From NCBI RefSeq assembly GCF_003441595.1, contig NZ_CP031848.1, forward strand, positions 1,240,001 to 1,304,000: a DNA stretch of 64,000 bases, in the 5' to 3' direction. This stretch comes from Marinobacter sp. Arc7-DN-1 (GTDB lineage: Bacteria > Pseudomonadota > Gammaproteobacteria > Pseudomonadales > Oleiphilaceae). Below the pieces are notes generated by a model. It saw nothing but the letters and a program-made list of their open reading frames with translations, was not told the DNA's origin and searched no databases. Position numbers and translations under genes: made by a program. How positions within the stretch are numbered: position 1 is the stretch's first letter; every line of letters begins with the position of its first letter. Positions 50,304-60,862 of this stretch are shown piece by piece.

Positions 50304-51362
50304 TCAGGCAGATTCCCGAGTAGCGTCATAGAACATATGGCGAGTCGCCTCATACTCCACCGCCTCGGCAATCGCCTCCTCTTCCTGCTCCTCGGAGGCA
50401 CACTGCTCCCGCTGCTCCGGCCGGATCCCAAGACGCTTGAACAACAGCATATCGGCATCGGCTTCCGGGTTGGCAGTGGTCAACAGCTTCTCACCGTAGA
50501 AAATAGAATTGGCACCCGCCATAAAGCACAGCGCCTGCATCTGCTCATTCATATTCTCCCGGCCCGCCGACAGGCGCACGTGGGAAGCCGGCATCATGAT
50601 CCGGGCCACCGCAATAATGCGAACGAACTCGAACGGATCCAGATCCTCCACATCCTCCATCGGCGTGCCCTTCACCTTCACCAGCATATTCACCGGCACA
50701 CTTTCCGGATGGTGAGGCAGGTTCGCCAGCTGGACTAGCAGGCCGACGCGATCATCCTCATCCTCGCCCATACCCATAATGCCGCCGCAGCAAACCTTCA
50801 TACCGGCTTTACGGACGTTATCCAGCGTATCCAGACGGTCCTGGTAGGTCCGGGTTGTGATGATGTGGCTGTAGTACTTCTCGGAAGTGTCCAGATTGTG
50901 GTTATAGTAATCCAGACCGGCCTCGGCCAGCTCTACCGCCTGCTCTTCCTTCAGCATGCCCAGGGTCATGCAGGTCTCCAGCCCGAGGGATTTCACCTGC
51001 TTGACCATATCAAGAACATAGGGCATGTCTTTCTTCGAAGGACTGCGCCAGGCCGCGCCCATGCAGAACCGGGAGGCGCCCTTCTGCTTCGCCGCCTGAG
51101 CCTCAGCCACCACCTTCTCGATTTCCAGCAGCTTCTCTTTCTCGAGGCCAGTGTTGTAATGACCGCTCTGAGGGCAATATTTGCAGTCTTCCGGGCAGGC
51201 ACCGGTCTTGATCGACAACAGCGTGCTCACCTGCACCTCGTTGGGATCAAAGTGCTCCCGGTGCGCGCTCTGGGCACGGAACAGAAGATCGTTAAAGGGA
51301 AGCTCGAACAGTTCGCGGGCTTCCTGCAGTGTCCAGTCGTGGCGGAGTTCTGTAGCGGTCAT
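50304..51362 (-). CDS. bioB: Biotin synthase BioB
   Basis: A protein of 352 residues, radical-SAM enzyme with [12 protein letters not shown] (CxxxCxxC, about 57-64). BioB inserts sulfur into dethiobiotin. The [2Fe-2S] cluster ligands are expected at Cys in MTLGML and YYNHNLDTS regions, as usual. AGGA lies 7 bases before the ATG. It is transcribed away from comF; a promoter and BirA-like operator lie just upstream. The extra ~15 residues at the C-terminus, rich in Glu, are family variation. Confidence 0.97.
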   Translation of the reverse strand: MTATELRHDWTLQEARELFELPFNDLLFRAQSAHREHFDPNEVQVSTLLSIKTGACPEDCKYCPQSGHYNTGLEKEKLLEIEKVVAEAQAAKQKGASRFCMGAAWRSPSKKDMPYVLDMVKQVKSLGLETCMTLGMLKEEQAVELAEAGLDYYNHNLDTSEKYYSHIITTRTYQDRLDTLDNVRKAGMKVCCGGIMGMGEDEDDRVGLLVQLANLPHHPESVPVNMLVKVKGTPMEDVEDLDPFEFVRIIAVARIMMPASHVRLSAGRENMNEQMQALCFMAGANSIFYGEKLLTTANPEADADMLLFKRLGIRPEQREQCASEEQEEEAIAEAVEYEATRHMFYDATRESA

Positions 51363-51372
51363 GTAAAAGTCC

Positions 51373-51440
51373 TGTTAACCTTTCCCGGTCTCTGGGTTTA
51401 CGGATGAATCAGATGATAAAGGGACTGAACTGGCTGTCAA
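51373..51440 (-). promoter_or_regulatory. bioB promoter with BirA-like operator
   Basis: On the minus strand: -35 TTGACA (51440-51435), 16-base spacer, -10 TATCAT (51418-51413). Just downstream is an inverted repeat, GTAAACC (51401-51395) and GGTTAACA (51380-51373), separated by 14 bases. The BirA operator consensus is TTGTAAACC-N14/16-GGTTTACAA, so one half-site is exact over seven bases and the other has one change. This implies biotin-dependent repression. The -10/-35 overlap the first codons of comF if comF starts at 51404. Confidence 0.62.
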
Positions 51441-52147
51441 CCTTCATGGAACGAAAGGTTAACAGCATCAAACAGGGCGGACTTTGCGTCGCCTGCCTTT
51501 CTTCCAGTGCTTTCAATGGGTTATGTCAGCCATGCCGGGAAGATCTACCGGTTAACCGCTGGCACTGCCGCTGTTGCGCCCTGCCCCTGGCTTTTCCTTC
51601 TTCGGATCTGCTTTGCGGCGACTGTCTGAAATTCCCGCCTCCGTTCAAGACATCCTGCATTCCCTGGCGCTATCAGTATCCCCTGGATGGCATGATCGGC
51701 CGCTATAAATACAACGGGCAACGAAAGTTTGCGCGGCCGCTGATCGCGGATTTTGCCGGTTTTCTTGAACAGGAACTGGGCCGCGGAACGATAACAAGAC
51801 CGGACGTACTGGTGCCCGCCCCCATGGATTCGCGACGCCGGCGCCGGCGCGGTTTCAATCAGGCCCAGGATATTGCCGAGAATGTTGGGCGGCACCTTGG
51901 GATTACTGTGGATGCCGGACTGGTGCAGCGGGTTCGCCGGGTTCGGTCGCAACGGGAATTGAGTCGGGATGAGCGGCTGGCGAATCTTCGCGGGGTGTTT
52001 GAAGTGACGTCGGTGGCACCTGAACGGGTGGCGATTGTGGATGATGTGGTGACGACGGGGGCAACGGTTCGGGTTTTGGCGGGGGCTCTGCGGGAGGCGG
52101 GGGCGCGGGATATTCAGGTTTGGGCCTTGGCTCGGACCCCTGGCTAG
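51404..52147 (+). CDS. comF: ComF-family phosphoribosyltransferase-like protein
   Basis: A protein of up to 247 residues. Paired cysteines (CVACL, CQPC, CRCCALP, CGDC) form a zinc-binding N-terminus; the C-terminal part is a PRTase fold with VAIVDDVVTTGAT (about 209-221). ComF/GntX-type proteins act in DNA uptake in naturally competent bacteria or in gluconate-related use of DNA; the exact reaction is unknown. An ATG at 51446 (residue 15) may be the real start, because the bioB promoter covers the first codons. Divergent from bioB, as in Pseudomonas. Confidence 0.85.
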   Translation: MNQMIKGLNWLSTFMERKVNSIKQGGLCVACLSSSAFNGLCQPCREDLPVNRWHCRCCALPLAFPSSDLLCGDCLKFPPPFKTSCIPWRYQYPLDGMIGRYKYNGQRKFARPLIADFAGFLEQELGRGTITRPDVLVPAPMDSRRRRRRGFNQAQDIAENVGRHLGITVDAGLVQRVRRVRSQRELSRDERLANLRGVFEVTSVAPERVAIVDDVVTTGATVRVLAGALREAGARDIQVWALARTPG

Positions 52148-52154
52148 TTTCTTT

Positions 52155-52184
52155 GTGGCTCCGTGCAAGGTGGCTCCGTGCAAG
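52155..52184. repeat. 15-base tandem repeat after comF
   Basis: GTGGCTCCGTGCAAG occurs twice in a row, ending exactly where the outer stem of TG8 begins. Confidence 0.75.
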
Positions 52185-52293
52185 CGCCGTGCCGGCAGGC
52201 TCTCCCGGGATACGCTACAAGCTCATCCCTGAGCGCTTGATTCGGGCCATCCATGGCCCTCAACAATCCCGGGAGAGCCTGCCGGCACGGCGC
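52184..52293 (-). repeat. TG8: twin-GGA-hairpin element between comF and lhgO
   Basis: A perfect 28-bp outer stem (52184-52211 with 52266-52293), the longest perfect one, encloses a 54-base core. On the minus strand the hairpins are GGGCC-ATGGAT-GGCCC and GCTC-AGGGAT-GAGC. The second hairpin shows a compensatory change: GCAC/GTGC in other copies is GCTC/GAGC here. It fills the gap between the convergent 3' ends of comF and lhgO. Confidence 0.92.
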
Positions 52294-52314
52294 CCAAACC
52301 CTGCGATACGTCGA

Positions 52315-53424
52315 TCAAACCAGCTTTTTCTTAACCAAGTCTGCTATCGCCAAACATGAAGTCAGTCCAGGCGATTCAACCCCAAAGAGATTTACCAGCC
52401 CCGGTACGCCGTGATCTTCCGGGCCATCAATTCGAAAGTCCGCAAAACCGCCATCAGGTCCACACAGCTTTGGTCGGATGCCGGCATAGGCCGGTTGCAG
52501 ACGGGATGGGTCCAGGGTTGGCCACCATTGGCGGATACCCCTGGCAAAGGTTTCGAGGCGGTTGGGGTTGACGGTGTAGTCTTCATGTTCAATCCATTCC
52601 ACGTCGGGACCGAAGCGGGCCTGGCCGGCCAGGTCAAGGGTCAGGTGAACACCCAGGCCGCCGGGTTCGGGGACGGGGTAGATCAGGGTGTTGAAGGGGT
52701 GGCGGCCGCTGTAGCTGAAGTAGACGCCGCGGGCGAACCATTGCTGCGGCTTGTGGTGGTCTGAAAGGCCTGCCCAGGTTTTGGCCAGGGGAACGGCGCC
52801 CAGGCCGGCAGCGTTGATGACCTGCGTCGCTTTTAGTGTCAGCGGATTGTCGCCTGCCACCCTGAGCAGGTGGTGGCCAGCAACGGACTCTGCCGCGACG
52901 ACCGGTGACCGGAGGACGAGTTGGCCTCCGGCATCCTGCAGTTCTCCGAGCAGCGAGAGCATGAGGCCATGGCTGTCGATGATGCCGGTTTCGGGGGACC
53001 AGAGGCCGGCGCAGGCTTTGATTTGAGGAACCTGACGGGTAACGGCATCCGCGTCATGCATGGCCAGTTTGACGCCATTGCGGGCGGCGGCTGCCTGAAT
53101 ATCCTCAAGTTTCCGGGCTTGCGAATCACTGGCGGCAATAATCCATTTGCCACATTTCCGGTGGTCAACCTTGTGGCTCTGGCAGTACTCATAGAGGCGC
53201 TGACGGCCTTCCACGCACAGCAGGGCCTTCAGTGACTGCTCCGGGTAATAGATCCCGGCATGGATGACTTCGCTGTTTCGCGACGAAATACCGTCTCCGA
53301 ACCGGTCTCCGCTTTCGAGAACGATCACATCGTGCCCGCTTTTTGCCAGTGCGCGCGCAATGGCCAGGCCGACGACACCAGCTCCGATAACAACGGTTTC
53401 TGTTTCAAGGAATTCTCCAGGCAC
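52315..53424 (-). CDS. lhgO: FAD-dependent oxidoreductase, L-2-hydroxyglutarate oxidase-like
   Basis: A protein of 369 residues of the DAO family. FAD-binding VVIGAGVVGLAIARALA near the N-terminus is followed by NSEVIHAGIYYP and the C-terminal GVESPGLTSCLAIADLV, which are typical of L-2-hydroxyglutarate dehydrogenase/oxidase (YgaF). These enzymes turn L-2-hydroxyglutarate into 2-oxoglutarate and pass electrons to quinone or oxygen. The gene stands alone, without glutarate genes, so substrate is inferred from sequence only. Confidence 0.82.
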   Translation of the reverse strand: MPGEFLETETVVIGAGVVGLAIARALAKSGHDVIVLESGDRFGDGISSRNSEVIHAGIYYPEQSLKALLCVEGRQRLYEYCQSHKVDHRKCGKWIIAASDSQARKLEDIQAAAARNGVKLAMHDADAVTRQVPQIKACAGLWSPETGIIDSHGLMLSLLGELQDAGGQLVLRSPVVAAESVAGHHLLRVAGDNPLTLKATQVINAAGLGAVPLAKTWAGLSDHHKPQQWFARGVYFSYSGRHPFNTLIYPVPEPGGLGVHLTLDLAGQARFGPDVEWIEHEDYTVNPNRLETFARGIRQWWPTLDPSRLQPAYAGIRPKLCGPDGGFADFRIDGPEDHGVPGLVNLFGVESPGLTSCLAIADLVKKKLV

Positions 53425-53572
53425 TTCTTCCTGCTCCCGCTTAGCTGCCGATTACCGGAGCATACCCCATCCTCACACGCCAGCGGAAACCGGCCTCCGG
53501 GGTCTGAACACATTACTCAGGGACTCATACCGGTTATACTTGGCCCCGGAAATGAGTGCATGGAGTCCGGCG

Positions 53573-53998
53573 ATGATGTCTGACAGGAAGCAGTTTGTAC
53601 TGGTGATGGTGGTGGCCGCCCTGTTTGTAGGCTGGCTCGGCTGGCGCGGTTTTGAGGTTGTCAGCCTTAATGGGCGCCTGAAAGCCGACGATGTGGTTGC
53701 CAGCTACCCCTACAAACATCGGGTGCTCAGGGTGGAGGGCGATACCGCCATCATGAGCTCACTGCGCTCACACTCAACGTCTACCCACCATGCACTGGGC
53801 GCTGTGTTCCCCAGCATGCGAAATCTCGGGGACAGTCACCGGGACTGGCAGCGCGCAGAACGTGAACTGGCCCAGGTGCAGGCCCGTGCAGGGGATGTTG
53901 TACTTGGAGCTTCCGGCATATCCCGTATTCGCTGGGAGCTGGATGAAAACTGGTATCATCTGCAGTCCATGAAATCCAAATACGATACAAGGCTCTGA
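53573..53998 (+). CDS. Small membrane-anchored protein, unknown function
   Basis: A protein of 141 residues with one N-terminal membrane helix (about residues 8-24, FVLVMVVAALFVGWLGW) and a soluble remainder containing GDTAIMSSLRS and a helical RDWQRAERELAQVQARAG. GGAG lies 8 bases before the ATG; a second ATG follows immediately and is possible. No catalytic motif is seen. It precedes srkA by 9 bases and is probably co-transcribed with it. Similar small proteins are common in Pseudomonas relatives without assigned function. Confidence 0.7.
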   Translation: MMSDRKQFVLVMVVAALFVGWLGWRGFEVVSLNGRLKADDVVASYPYKHRVLRVEGDTAIMSSLRSHSTSTHHALGAVFPSMRNLGDSHRDWQRAERELAQVQARAGDVVLGASGISRIRWELDENWYHLQSMKSKYDTRL

Positions 53999-54007
53999 CC
54001 TTCCACT

Positions 54008-55024
54008 ATGACCCATGAACCCGCACTTGCAGCGTCCACCCACCCCTACGATTCCCTGACCCCGGACACCATTCTGGACGCGATGGAAGACGCCGGGTTT
54101 GCGGTAAGTGGCCGGCTTTTTGCGTTGAACAGTTACGAGAACCGGGTCTATCAGGTGGGTTTGGACGAAGGTCCGCCGGTGATTACGAAATTCTATCGGC
54201 CCGGGCGGTGGAGCGAAGCACAGATCCGGGAAGAGCATGACTTCACTATAGAGCTGGAACAGGCAGACATACCGGTCGTGGCGCCTATGCGGCTGGGCTC
54301 CGAAGATACTCTCGGTCACCATGGCGAATTCCTGTTTGCCGTGTTCCAACAGCGCGGGGGCCAGGCTCCGGACACCAGCGTGACAGACACCCTCTACAGG
54401 TTGGGGCAGTGGCTTGGCCAGATACACAACATTGGTGCCCGCAAGCCTTTTGCCCACCGGCCAGGCATTTCGTTACTCGATGGCATTGAATCCAGCAATC
54501 GGCTGTTAGTGGAAGGCGGCTGGATTCCAGCGGATCTGCGGCCCGCATGGGACAGTCTGATTCCGGATCTTCAAGCTCTGTGCGCTGCCCGTATTGATGA
54601 AGCGGGCCCTGTTGAGACCCTGCGTCTGCATGGCGACTGCCACGCAGGCAATATTCTCTGCCGGGAAGAACAGATGCTGTTCGTGGATCTGGACGATTGC
54701 CGCTCCGGGCCGGCCATTCAGGATATGTGGCTGCTGCTTAATGGTGACGACTTCGAGCGCGGTGCCCAGCTTGGGGAGTTGCTGGAAGGTTACGAGATGT
54801 TCCGTGATTTTAACCGCCGTGAACGCCACCTGATCGAGCCATTACGCTGCTACCGGCAGATCGCACACTGCGCCTGGCTGGCTAAACGCTGGGATGACCC
54901 CGCCTTTCCACGTTTTTTCCCCTGGTTTGCCCAACCCAGATTCTGGTCCGACCAGATTCTCTCGCTCCGGGAACAGCTGTCCGCCCTGCAGTCACCGGCA
55001 ATTACGGTTCCAGGGCAGTACTAA
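54008..55024 (+). CDS. srkA: Stress response Ser/Thr kinase SrkA (YihE)
   Basis: A protein of 338 residues of the APH/choline-kinase-like fold. Catalytic loop HGDCHAGNIL (about residue 210) and metal-binding DLDDCRSGP (about 225) are clear. N-terminal ALNSYENRVYQV matches the YihE nucleotide-binding loop. In E. coli the kinase limits cell death under stress and was first linked to the Cpx/DsbA region. Its close spacing to the upstream membrane protein suggests a small operon. Confidence 0.92.
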   Translation: MTHEPALAASTHPYDSLTPDTILDAMEDAGFAVSGRLFALNSYENRVYQVGLDEGPPVITKFYRPGRWSEAQIREEHDFTIELEQADIPVVAPMRLGSEDTLGHHGEFLFAVFQQRGGQAPDTSVTDTLYRLGQWLGQIHNIGARKPFAHRPGISLLDGIESSNRLLVEGGWIPADLRPAWDSLIPDLQALCAARIDEAGPVETLRLHGDCHAGNILCREEQMLFVDLDDCRSGPAIQDMWLLLNGDDFERGAQLGELLEGYEMFRDFNRRERHLIEPLRCYRQIAHCAWLAKRWDDPAFPRFFPWFAQPRFWSDQILSLREQLSALQSPAITVPGQY

Positions 55025-55056
55025 CCGCACATAAACACGCTTGAAATGAGGTAGGC

Positions 55057-55425
55057 ATGAGCCAGAATGAGGCCCGTTACACCGTCCGCAGCCTGATCGT
55101 GACCGCGCTGGCTGCCATTATCGGCACTGTCCTGGTGCTTGAGATGACTGACAAGATAAGCCACACCAAGAACAAGGACCACGTCCCGGTTGGCGATTTC
55201 AAAGCCATTCATATCACCGGGGAGGAAACCTTCCGTATGTCTCCGAAAGCTTCGGAACTGCATGCAGTGTGCGAGAACGGCTACCTGGCCATTGCGGCGG
55301 ATGTGGACCCGTCGTTCCGGGGCATCCTGGTCGATTACAAGAACCGCGGTGTGCGGTGCAGACGCCCTTCACCGACCGGGCCGGCAGTTCCACGGCAGCC
55401 GGAGACACAAGACGGCAATGAATAA
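55057..55425 (+). CDS. Small membrane-anchored protein upstream of cmoA, unknown function
   Basis: A protein of 122 residues with one N-terminal membrane helix (about 11-30, LIVTALAAIIGTVLVLEM) and a soluble domain with one Cys in LHAVCENGYLAIAADVDP. The C-terminal ~20 residues are Pro/Arg/Gln rich. The stop lies 8 bases inside cmoA, so translation is coupled. GAGGTAGGC precedes the ATG. No known family is recognised. Confidence 0.72.
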   Translation: MSQNEARYTVRSLIVTALAAIIGTVLVLEMTDKISHTKNKDHVPVGDFKAIHITGEETFRMSPKASELHAVCENGYLAIAADVDPSFRGILVDYKNRGVRCRRPSPTGPAVPRQPETQDGNE

Positions 55426-56197
55426 GCCCCGCAAACCTTCCGTACCACCCGAGCAGGTGACGGACCGGCTGTTTGCCACCGAGCGCCGCCCGGAGGATTT
55501 CCGGTTTGATGCGTCGGTAGCACGGGTTTTTCCCGACATGATCCGCCGTTCGGTGCCCGGTTACACCACCATCATTCCGATGATCGAGGTGATCACCGAA
55601 CAATACGCCCAGCCCGGCTCCCACTGCTACGATCTGGGTTGCTCGCTCGGTGCCTCGACCCTGGCAATGCGGCACGGAATTCCACACCGGGACTGTATCC
55701 TTGTGGGCGTGGACAACTCCGAGGCAATGATCGAGCGCTGCGAACATTACATTGCCCTGGACGACAATAACCTCCCCGTTACCCTGCGTTGCGAAGACAT
55801 TCTGGACACCGAGCTCAGTAGCGCCTCGGTCACAACGCTCAATTTCACCCTGCAGTTTGTCGATCCGGACCAGCGGGCCGGCCTGCTCACCCGGATTGCC
55901 AAGGCAACCCGGCCCGGGGGCGTCCTGATCCTGTCGGAGAAAATCCGGTTTGAAACGGAAAGCGAGCAGGCGATACAGACCCGCCTGCACCACGAATTCA
56001 AGCGCGCCAACGGTTATTCAGATCTGGAAATCAGCCAGAAACGCACGGCCATTGAGCAGGTCCTGATTCCGGAAACACTCGCCGCCCACAAGGAACGACT
56101 CCAGGCGGCAGGCTTCGATCAGGTTCTGATCTGGTATCAGTGCTTTAACTTTGTTTCCATGCTCGCCATCAAGGCCAATACACCCGACACCGACTGA
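55418..56197 (+). CDS. cmoA: Carboxy-S-adenosyl-L-methionine synthase CmoA
   Basis: A protein of 259 residues, SAM-fold enzyme. Motif I is YDLGCSLGASTLAM, followed by VGVDNSEAMIERC. CmoA converts SAM and prephenate to carboxy-SAM, used by CmoB for the cmo5U34 modification of tRNA wobble uridines. The start at 55418 overlaps the upstream small gene by 8 bases and matches the family N-terminus. It is followed 2 bases later by cmoB. Confidence 0.95.
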   Translation: MNKPRKPSVPPEQVTDRLFATERRPEDFRFDASVARVFPDMIRRSVPGYTTIIPMIEVITEQYAQPGSHCYDLGCSLGASTLAMRHGIPHRDCILVGVDNSEAMIERCEHYIALDDNNLPVTLRCEDILDTELSSASVTTLNFTLQFVDPDQRAGLLTRIAKATRPGGVLILSEKIRFETESEQAIQTRLHHEFKRANGYSDLEISQKRTAIEQVLIPETLAAHKERLQAAGFDQVLIWYQCFNFVSMLAIKANTPDTD

Positions 56198-56199
56198 CC

Positions 56200-57192
56200 A
56201 TGGCAGAATTTGACTGGAAAACCCGATTCGGACCGCTTCTTGATCAGCTTTCAGATGACGGCCTTGATGCCTGGGCACAAACGCTCAGGCAGCAACTGAC
56301 TCGCCACTTTGACGACAATCCCCATGGCGATCTCGATCGCTGGCAAGCCGCCCTCGCCCGCCTGCCGGATATGGCCGGTGTGGAGGCGCACCTGGACCGT
56401 TCCGCTGTAACCCTGACATCGCCACATGCCCTGACGCCGGAGCAGCAAGAGCACTTGCAGCAGGGGTTACGCGGGCTGATGCCCTGGCGGAAGGGTCCTT
56501 TCGAGTTCTTCGGCACCCGGATCGATACCGAATGGCGTTCCGACTGGAAGTGGGACAGAGTATCCCCCTACCTTTCAGACCTTTCCGGCCGTCGTATTCT
56601 GGATGTCGGTTGCGGCTCCGGCTACCACTGCTGGCGGATGCTGGGTAAAGGCGCTGGCCGGGTCATCGGCATTGATCCAGGCCTGTTGTTCATGTTCCAG
56701 TTCCTGAGCATCAAGGATTACCTGGGCAATGTGCCCGTGGACTTGCTGCCGGTCCGGATGGAGGATCTGCCGGCCGACCTTGAGACCTTTGACACCACGT
56801 TTTCGATGGGTGTCCTCTACCATCGAAGGTCACCGCTGGACCATCTGCTCGAACTGAAGGGTACGCTCCGGAAAGGTGGCGAGCTGGTCCTGGAAACGCT
56901 GGTGGTTGAAGGACCCGAGGGCTACAGCCTGATGCCCCGGGATCGCTACGGGCAGATGCGCAATGTCTGGTTCCTGCCCAGCTGCGACACCCTGCTGCGC
57001 TGGCTGGACCGCACCGGCTACCGCAATGCCCGGGTGGTTGATGTTTCGGCGACCAAAACCGAAGAGCAGCGCAGCACCGACTGGATGCGATTCAATTCAC
57101 TGCAGGATTTCCTGGATCCGGACGATCCGTCGAAAACAGTCGAAGGCTATCCGGGGCCCCTGCGCGCAACAATAATCGCCGAGAAACCCTGA
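56200..57192 (+). CDS. cmoB: tRNA U34 carboxymethyltransferase CmoB
   Basis: A protein of 330 residues. The SAM-binding motif LDVGCGSGYHCWRML (about 130) and the conserved FEFFGTRIDTEWRSDWKWDR region before it identify CmoB, which transfers the carboxymethyl group of carboxy-SAM to ho5U34 in tRNA. Adjacent to cmoA as usual; a bidirectional terminator separates it from convergent purA. Confidence 0.95.
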   Translation: MAEFDWKTRFGPLLDQLSDDGLDAWAQTLRQQLTRHFDDNPHGDLDRWQAALARLPDMAGVEAHLDRSAVTLTSPHALTPEQQEHLQQGLRGLMPWRKGPFEFFGTRIDTEWRSDWKWDRVSPYLSDLSGRRILDVGCGSGYHCWRMLGKGAGRVIGIDPGLLFMFQFLSIKDYLGNVPVDLLPVRMEDLPADLETFDTTFSMGVLYHRRSPLDHLLELKGTLRKGGELVLETLVVEGPEGYSLMPRDRYGQMRNVWFLPSCDTLLRWLDRTGYRNARVVDVSATKTEEQRSTDWMRFNSLQDFLDPDDPSKTVEGYPGPLRATIIAEKP

Positions 57193-57196
57193 GCGC

Positions 57197-57232
57197 AAAA
57201 AAACCGCCGTGCCGTCTGGCAGGGCGGTTTTT
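57197..57232. terminator. Bidirectional terminator between cmoB and purA
   Basis: ACCGCC and GGCGGT form the stem, flanked by seven A on the left and five T on the right, so it can end transcripts from both cmoB (+) and purA (-). Confidence 0.87.
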
Positions 57233-57245
57233 GTTCCGCTGGCGA

Positions 57246-58550
<1,305 letters not shown>

Positions 58551-58624
58551 TCAATGCGACTGCCCCGCAGGACAGGCGTTTCGCAAGTTTACCTGTAAAT
58601 GAATTCACCGAAGCCCCGGGGGCA

Positions 58625-59806
58625 TCAGCCCAGCTTCTCCACGACCCACTGGCCGCCCTGTTTAACCAGCTTCCGGTCACAGCCTCTGGCGGCCGGATCA
58701 ACACCGTTATCCTCCGGCAAGGCACGGACAACGGTTTCTGTCATTCTCAGGCCGGAAATCACGCCTTCCAGGGCCGGGTCATCATCCGCCGGCGCCCAGA
58801 CTGCGCCGGACTTCCGTACCAGCCGCTCACCCAGGGAAACCAGTGCGCGGATATCGAGACTGAACCCCGTCGCGGGCCGCGCCCGACCAAAATCACTGCC
58901 AATGGCATCGTAGCGCCCGCCCTTGGCGACCGAGTCGCCATGACCGGGAACGTAAGCCGCGAACACAAGTCCGGTGTGATAGTTGTAGCCACGCAACTCG
59001 CAGAAATCGAAGCCGAAACTGACTTCCGGGTAGTCCCGGCCCAGCATGTCCGACACACGGCCCAACTGATCCAGTGCCGCATCCAGATTGTCAGATGCAC
59101 CTTGCAGGACACGGCGTGCCCCGGCCAGCGCTTCCGGGCCGCCACTGACCCGTGCGAGCTCACGCAGGTGGGCACCGGAAGAACCCGCCGGACACCCGCC
59201 CAGCAGCTCATCGAGCTCGGGAACTGACTTGCGAGCCATGGCATCAAAAATCGCGGCTTCGGTGTCTCGGTCAAAATCCGCTTCGCCGATCAGGCTCTCG
59301 TAAATCGACACGTGCGCCAGATCCAGGTGAATACGCGGCAGCCCGGCAACCCGAAGGGTTTCCAGCATCAGGCTGATCACTTCCATATCCGCTGCTTCGG
59401 AGGCACTGCCAAAAAGCTCGCAGCCCGCCTGGATCGGCGTCCGTCCGGTCAGCATATGGCGCGGACGGGTATGCAGCACATGGCCAGCGTAGCATAGGCG
59501 GGTTATGCCATCCTGGCCCAGGGTGTGGGCATCGATTCGGGCAGCCTGGGGTGTCATATCCGCCCGAACACCCATCATCCGTCCTGTCAGCTGATCGGTC
59601 AGCTTGAAGGTTTGCAGTTCCAGATCGTGTCCGGTTCCGGTGAACAGGGATTCGAGGTATTCAATAAGCGGCGGGATTACCAGCTGATAGCCCCAGCGCT
59701 GGCAGGTATCCATTACATCCCGGCGAAGGGATTCGATCCGTCCGGCCAGCGGAGGCAGAATATCCTCTACCCCGTCCGGCAGTAACCAGCGATCAGATAC
59801 TGTCAT
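58625..59806 (-). CDS. hisZ: ATP phosphoribosyltransferase regulatory subunit HisZ
   Basis: A protein of 393 residues related to histidyl-tRNA synthetase (LPDGVEDILPP, MGVRADMTPQAARID) but shorter and lacking the tRNA-binding domain. HisZ joins the short-form HisG to form the first enzyme of histidine synthesis and gives feedback control. Its presence predicts a short HisG elsewhere. It lies between hflC and purA, the usual place in Pseudomonas-like genomes. Confidence 0.94.
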   Translation of the reverse strand: MTVSDRWLLPDGVEDILPPLAGRIESLRRDVMDTCQRWGYQLVIPPLIEYLESLFTGTGHDLELQTFKLTDQLTGRMMGVRADMTPQAARIDAHTLGQDGITRLCYAGHVLHTRPRHMLTGRTPIQAGCELFGSASEAADMEVISLMLETLRVAGLPRIHLDLAHVSIYESLIGEADFDRDTEAAIFDAMARKSVPELDELLGGCPAGSSGAHLRELARVSGGPEALAGARRVLQGASDNLDAALDQLGRVSDMLGRDYPEVSFGFDFCELRGYNYHTGLVFAAYVPGHGDSVAKGGRYDAIGSDFGRARPATGFSLDIRALVSLGERLVRKSGAVWAPADDDPALEGVISGLRMTETVVRALPEDNGVDPAARGCDRKLVKQGGQWVVEKLG

Positions 59807-59931
59807 GAGATTCCGTTGTCCGTTATATCCGCACCGGCGCTGTTGGCTGGGGGATCACACAGAATTTAAGGCGACATTCGGGCAGAAAACCCGACACAAA
59901 ACCGCCAGAATTTTACACGGTTGGCAGGCAC

Positions 59932-59964
59932 AAAAAAACCGGAATACGGATGTATTCCGGTTTA
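59932..59964 (-). terminator. Intrinsic terminator after hflC
   Basis: On the minus strand, AAACCGGAATAC and GTATTCCGGTTT form a perfect 12-bp stem with a 4-base loop followed by a T-run, 21 bases after the hflC stop. It separates the hfl operon from hisZ-purA. Confidence 0.88.
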
Positions 59965-59984
59965 TTTCAACTTTCAGATGAGTA

Positions 59985-60860
59985 TCACTTCGCGCCCTGG
60001 GGGTCCCTCAGGTACTTCATGAAATCGCCTTCCGAGTCGATCACCATGATGTCGTCCTTGTTGGAGAACGCATTCTGGTACGCGGAAAGGCTTCGATAGA
60101 AGCTGAAGAACTCAGTGTCCTGGCTATAGGCATCGGCGTAAATCTGCGCCGCCTCACCATCGCCCTGACCGCGAAGCTGCTCTGACTTGGAGAATGCTTC
60201 CGCCAGGACCACCGTACGCTGACGATCGGCATCCGCCCGAATCCCTTCAGCGGCCTCGCGACCACGTGAACGATACTCCTGAGCCAGCTTTTCCCGCTCA
60301 GTGGCCATGCGGCGATACACGTTCGTACGGACCTGCTCAGGCAACTCAATGGCCTTTATACGGATATCCAGCACCCGGATACCAAACTCTTTGAGCGCAG
60401 TTTCGTTGACCAGGTCCTTGAGTGAGGCCATCACATCATCACGTTCGCCTGAGACCACCTCACGCATGGTACGGACACCAAACTCATTACGAAGGCCGTT
60501 ATCCACCCGCGACAACAAGAGATTCTGGGCCCGAAACTCATCGCCACCGGTAGCCCGGTAAAAGGTATCCACGTCGGTAATTTGCCAGGCAATATAGGAA
60601 TCCACGTCCAGTGGCTTTTTCTCAATGGTCAGATACTGACGCGCCGGCAGGTCCATGGTAAGAACCCGAACATCAAACTCCCTCACTTCATCAATAACGG
60701 GGACTTTAAAGTGAATCCCCGCAGGAACGTTGGTTTCGATCAACTCCCCGAAACGCAGCAATACCCCACGGTGGGTTTCCGGAATAATATAAACGCTGGA
60801 CGATACCAACAACAAAATGATGAGGGTACCAGCAAGACCGATAATGCTTTTGGGTCCCAT
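59985..60860 (-). CDS. hflC: FtsH protease modulator HflC
   Basis: A protein of 291 residues with an N-terminal membrane helix (about 5-24) and an SPFH/band-7 domain, then a helical region (about 170-250, AEGIRADADRQRTVVLAEAF). HflC and HflK form a large periplasmic-facing cage around FtsH in the inner membrane and modulate its proteolysis. It starts 2 bases after the hflK stop. Confidence 0.95.
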   Translation of the reverse strand: MGPKSIIGLAGTLIILLLVSSSVYIIPETHRGVLLRFGELIETNVPAGIHFKVPVIDEVREFDVRVLTMDLPARQYLTIEKKPLDVDSYIAWQITDVDTFYRATGGDEFRAQNLLLSRVDNGLRNEFGVRTMREVVSGERDDVMASLKDLVNETALKEFGIRVLDIRIKAIELPEQVRTNVYRRMATEREKLAQEYRSRGREAAEGIRADADRQRTVVLAEAFSKSEQLRGQGDGEAAQIYADAYSQDTEFFSFYRSLSAYQNAFSNKDDIMVIDSEGDFMKYLRDPQGAK

Positions 60861-60862
60861 GA

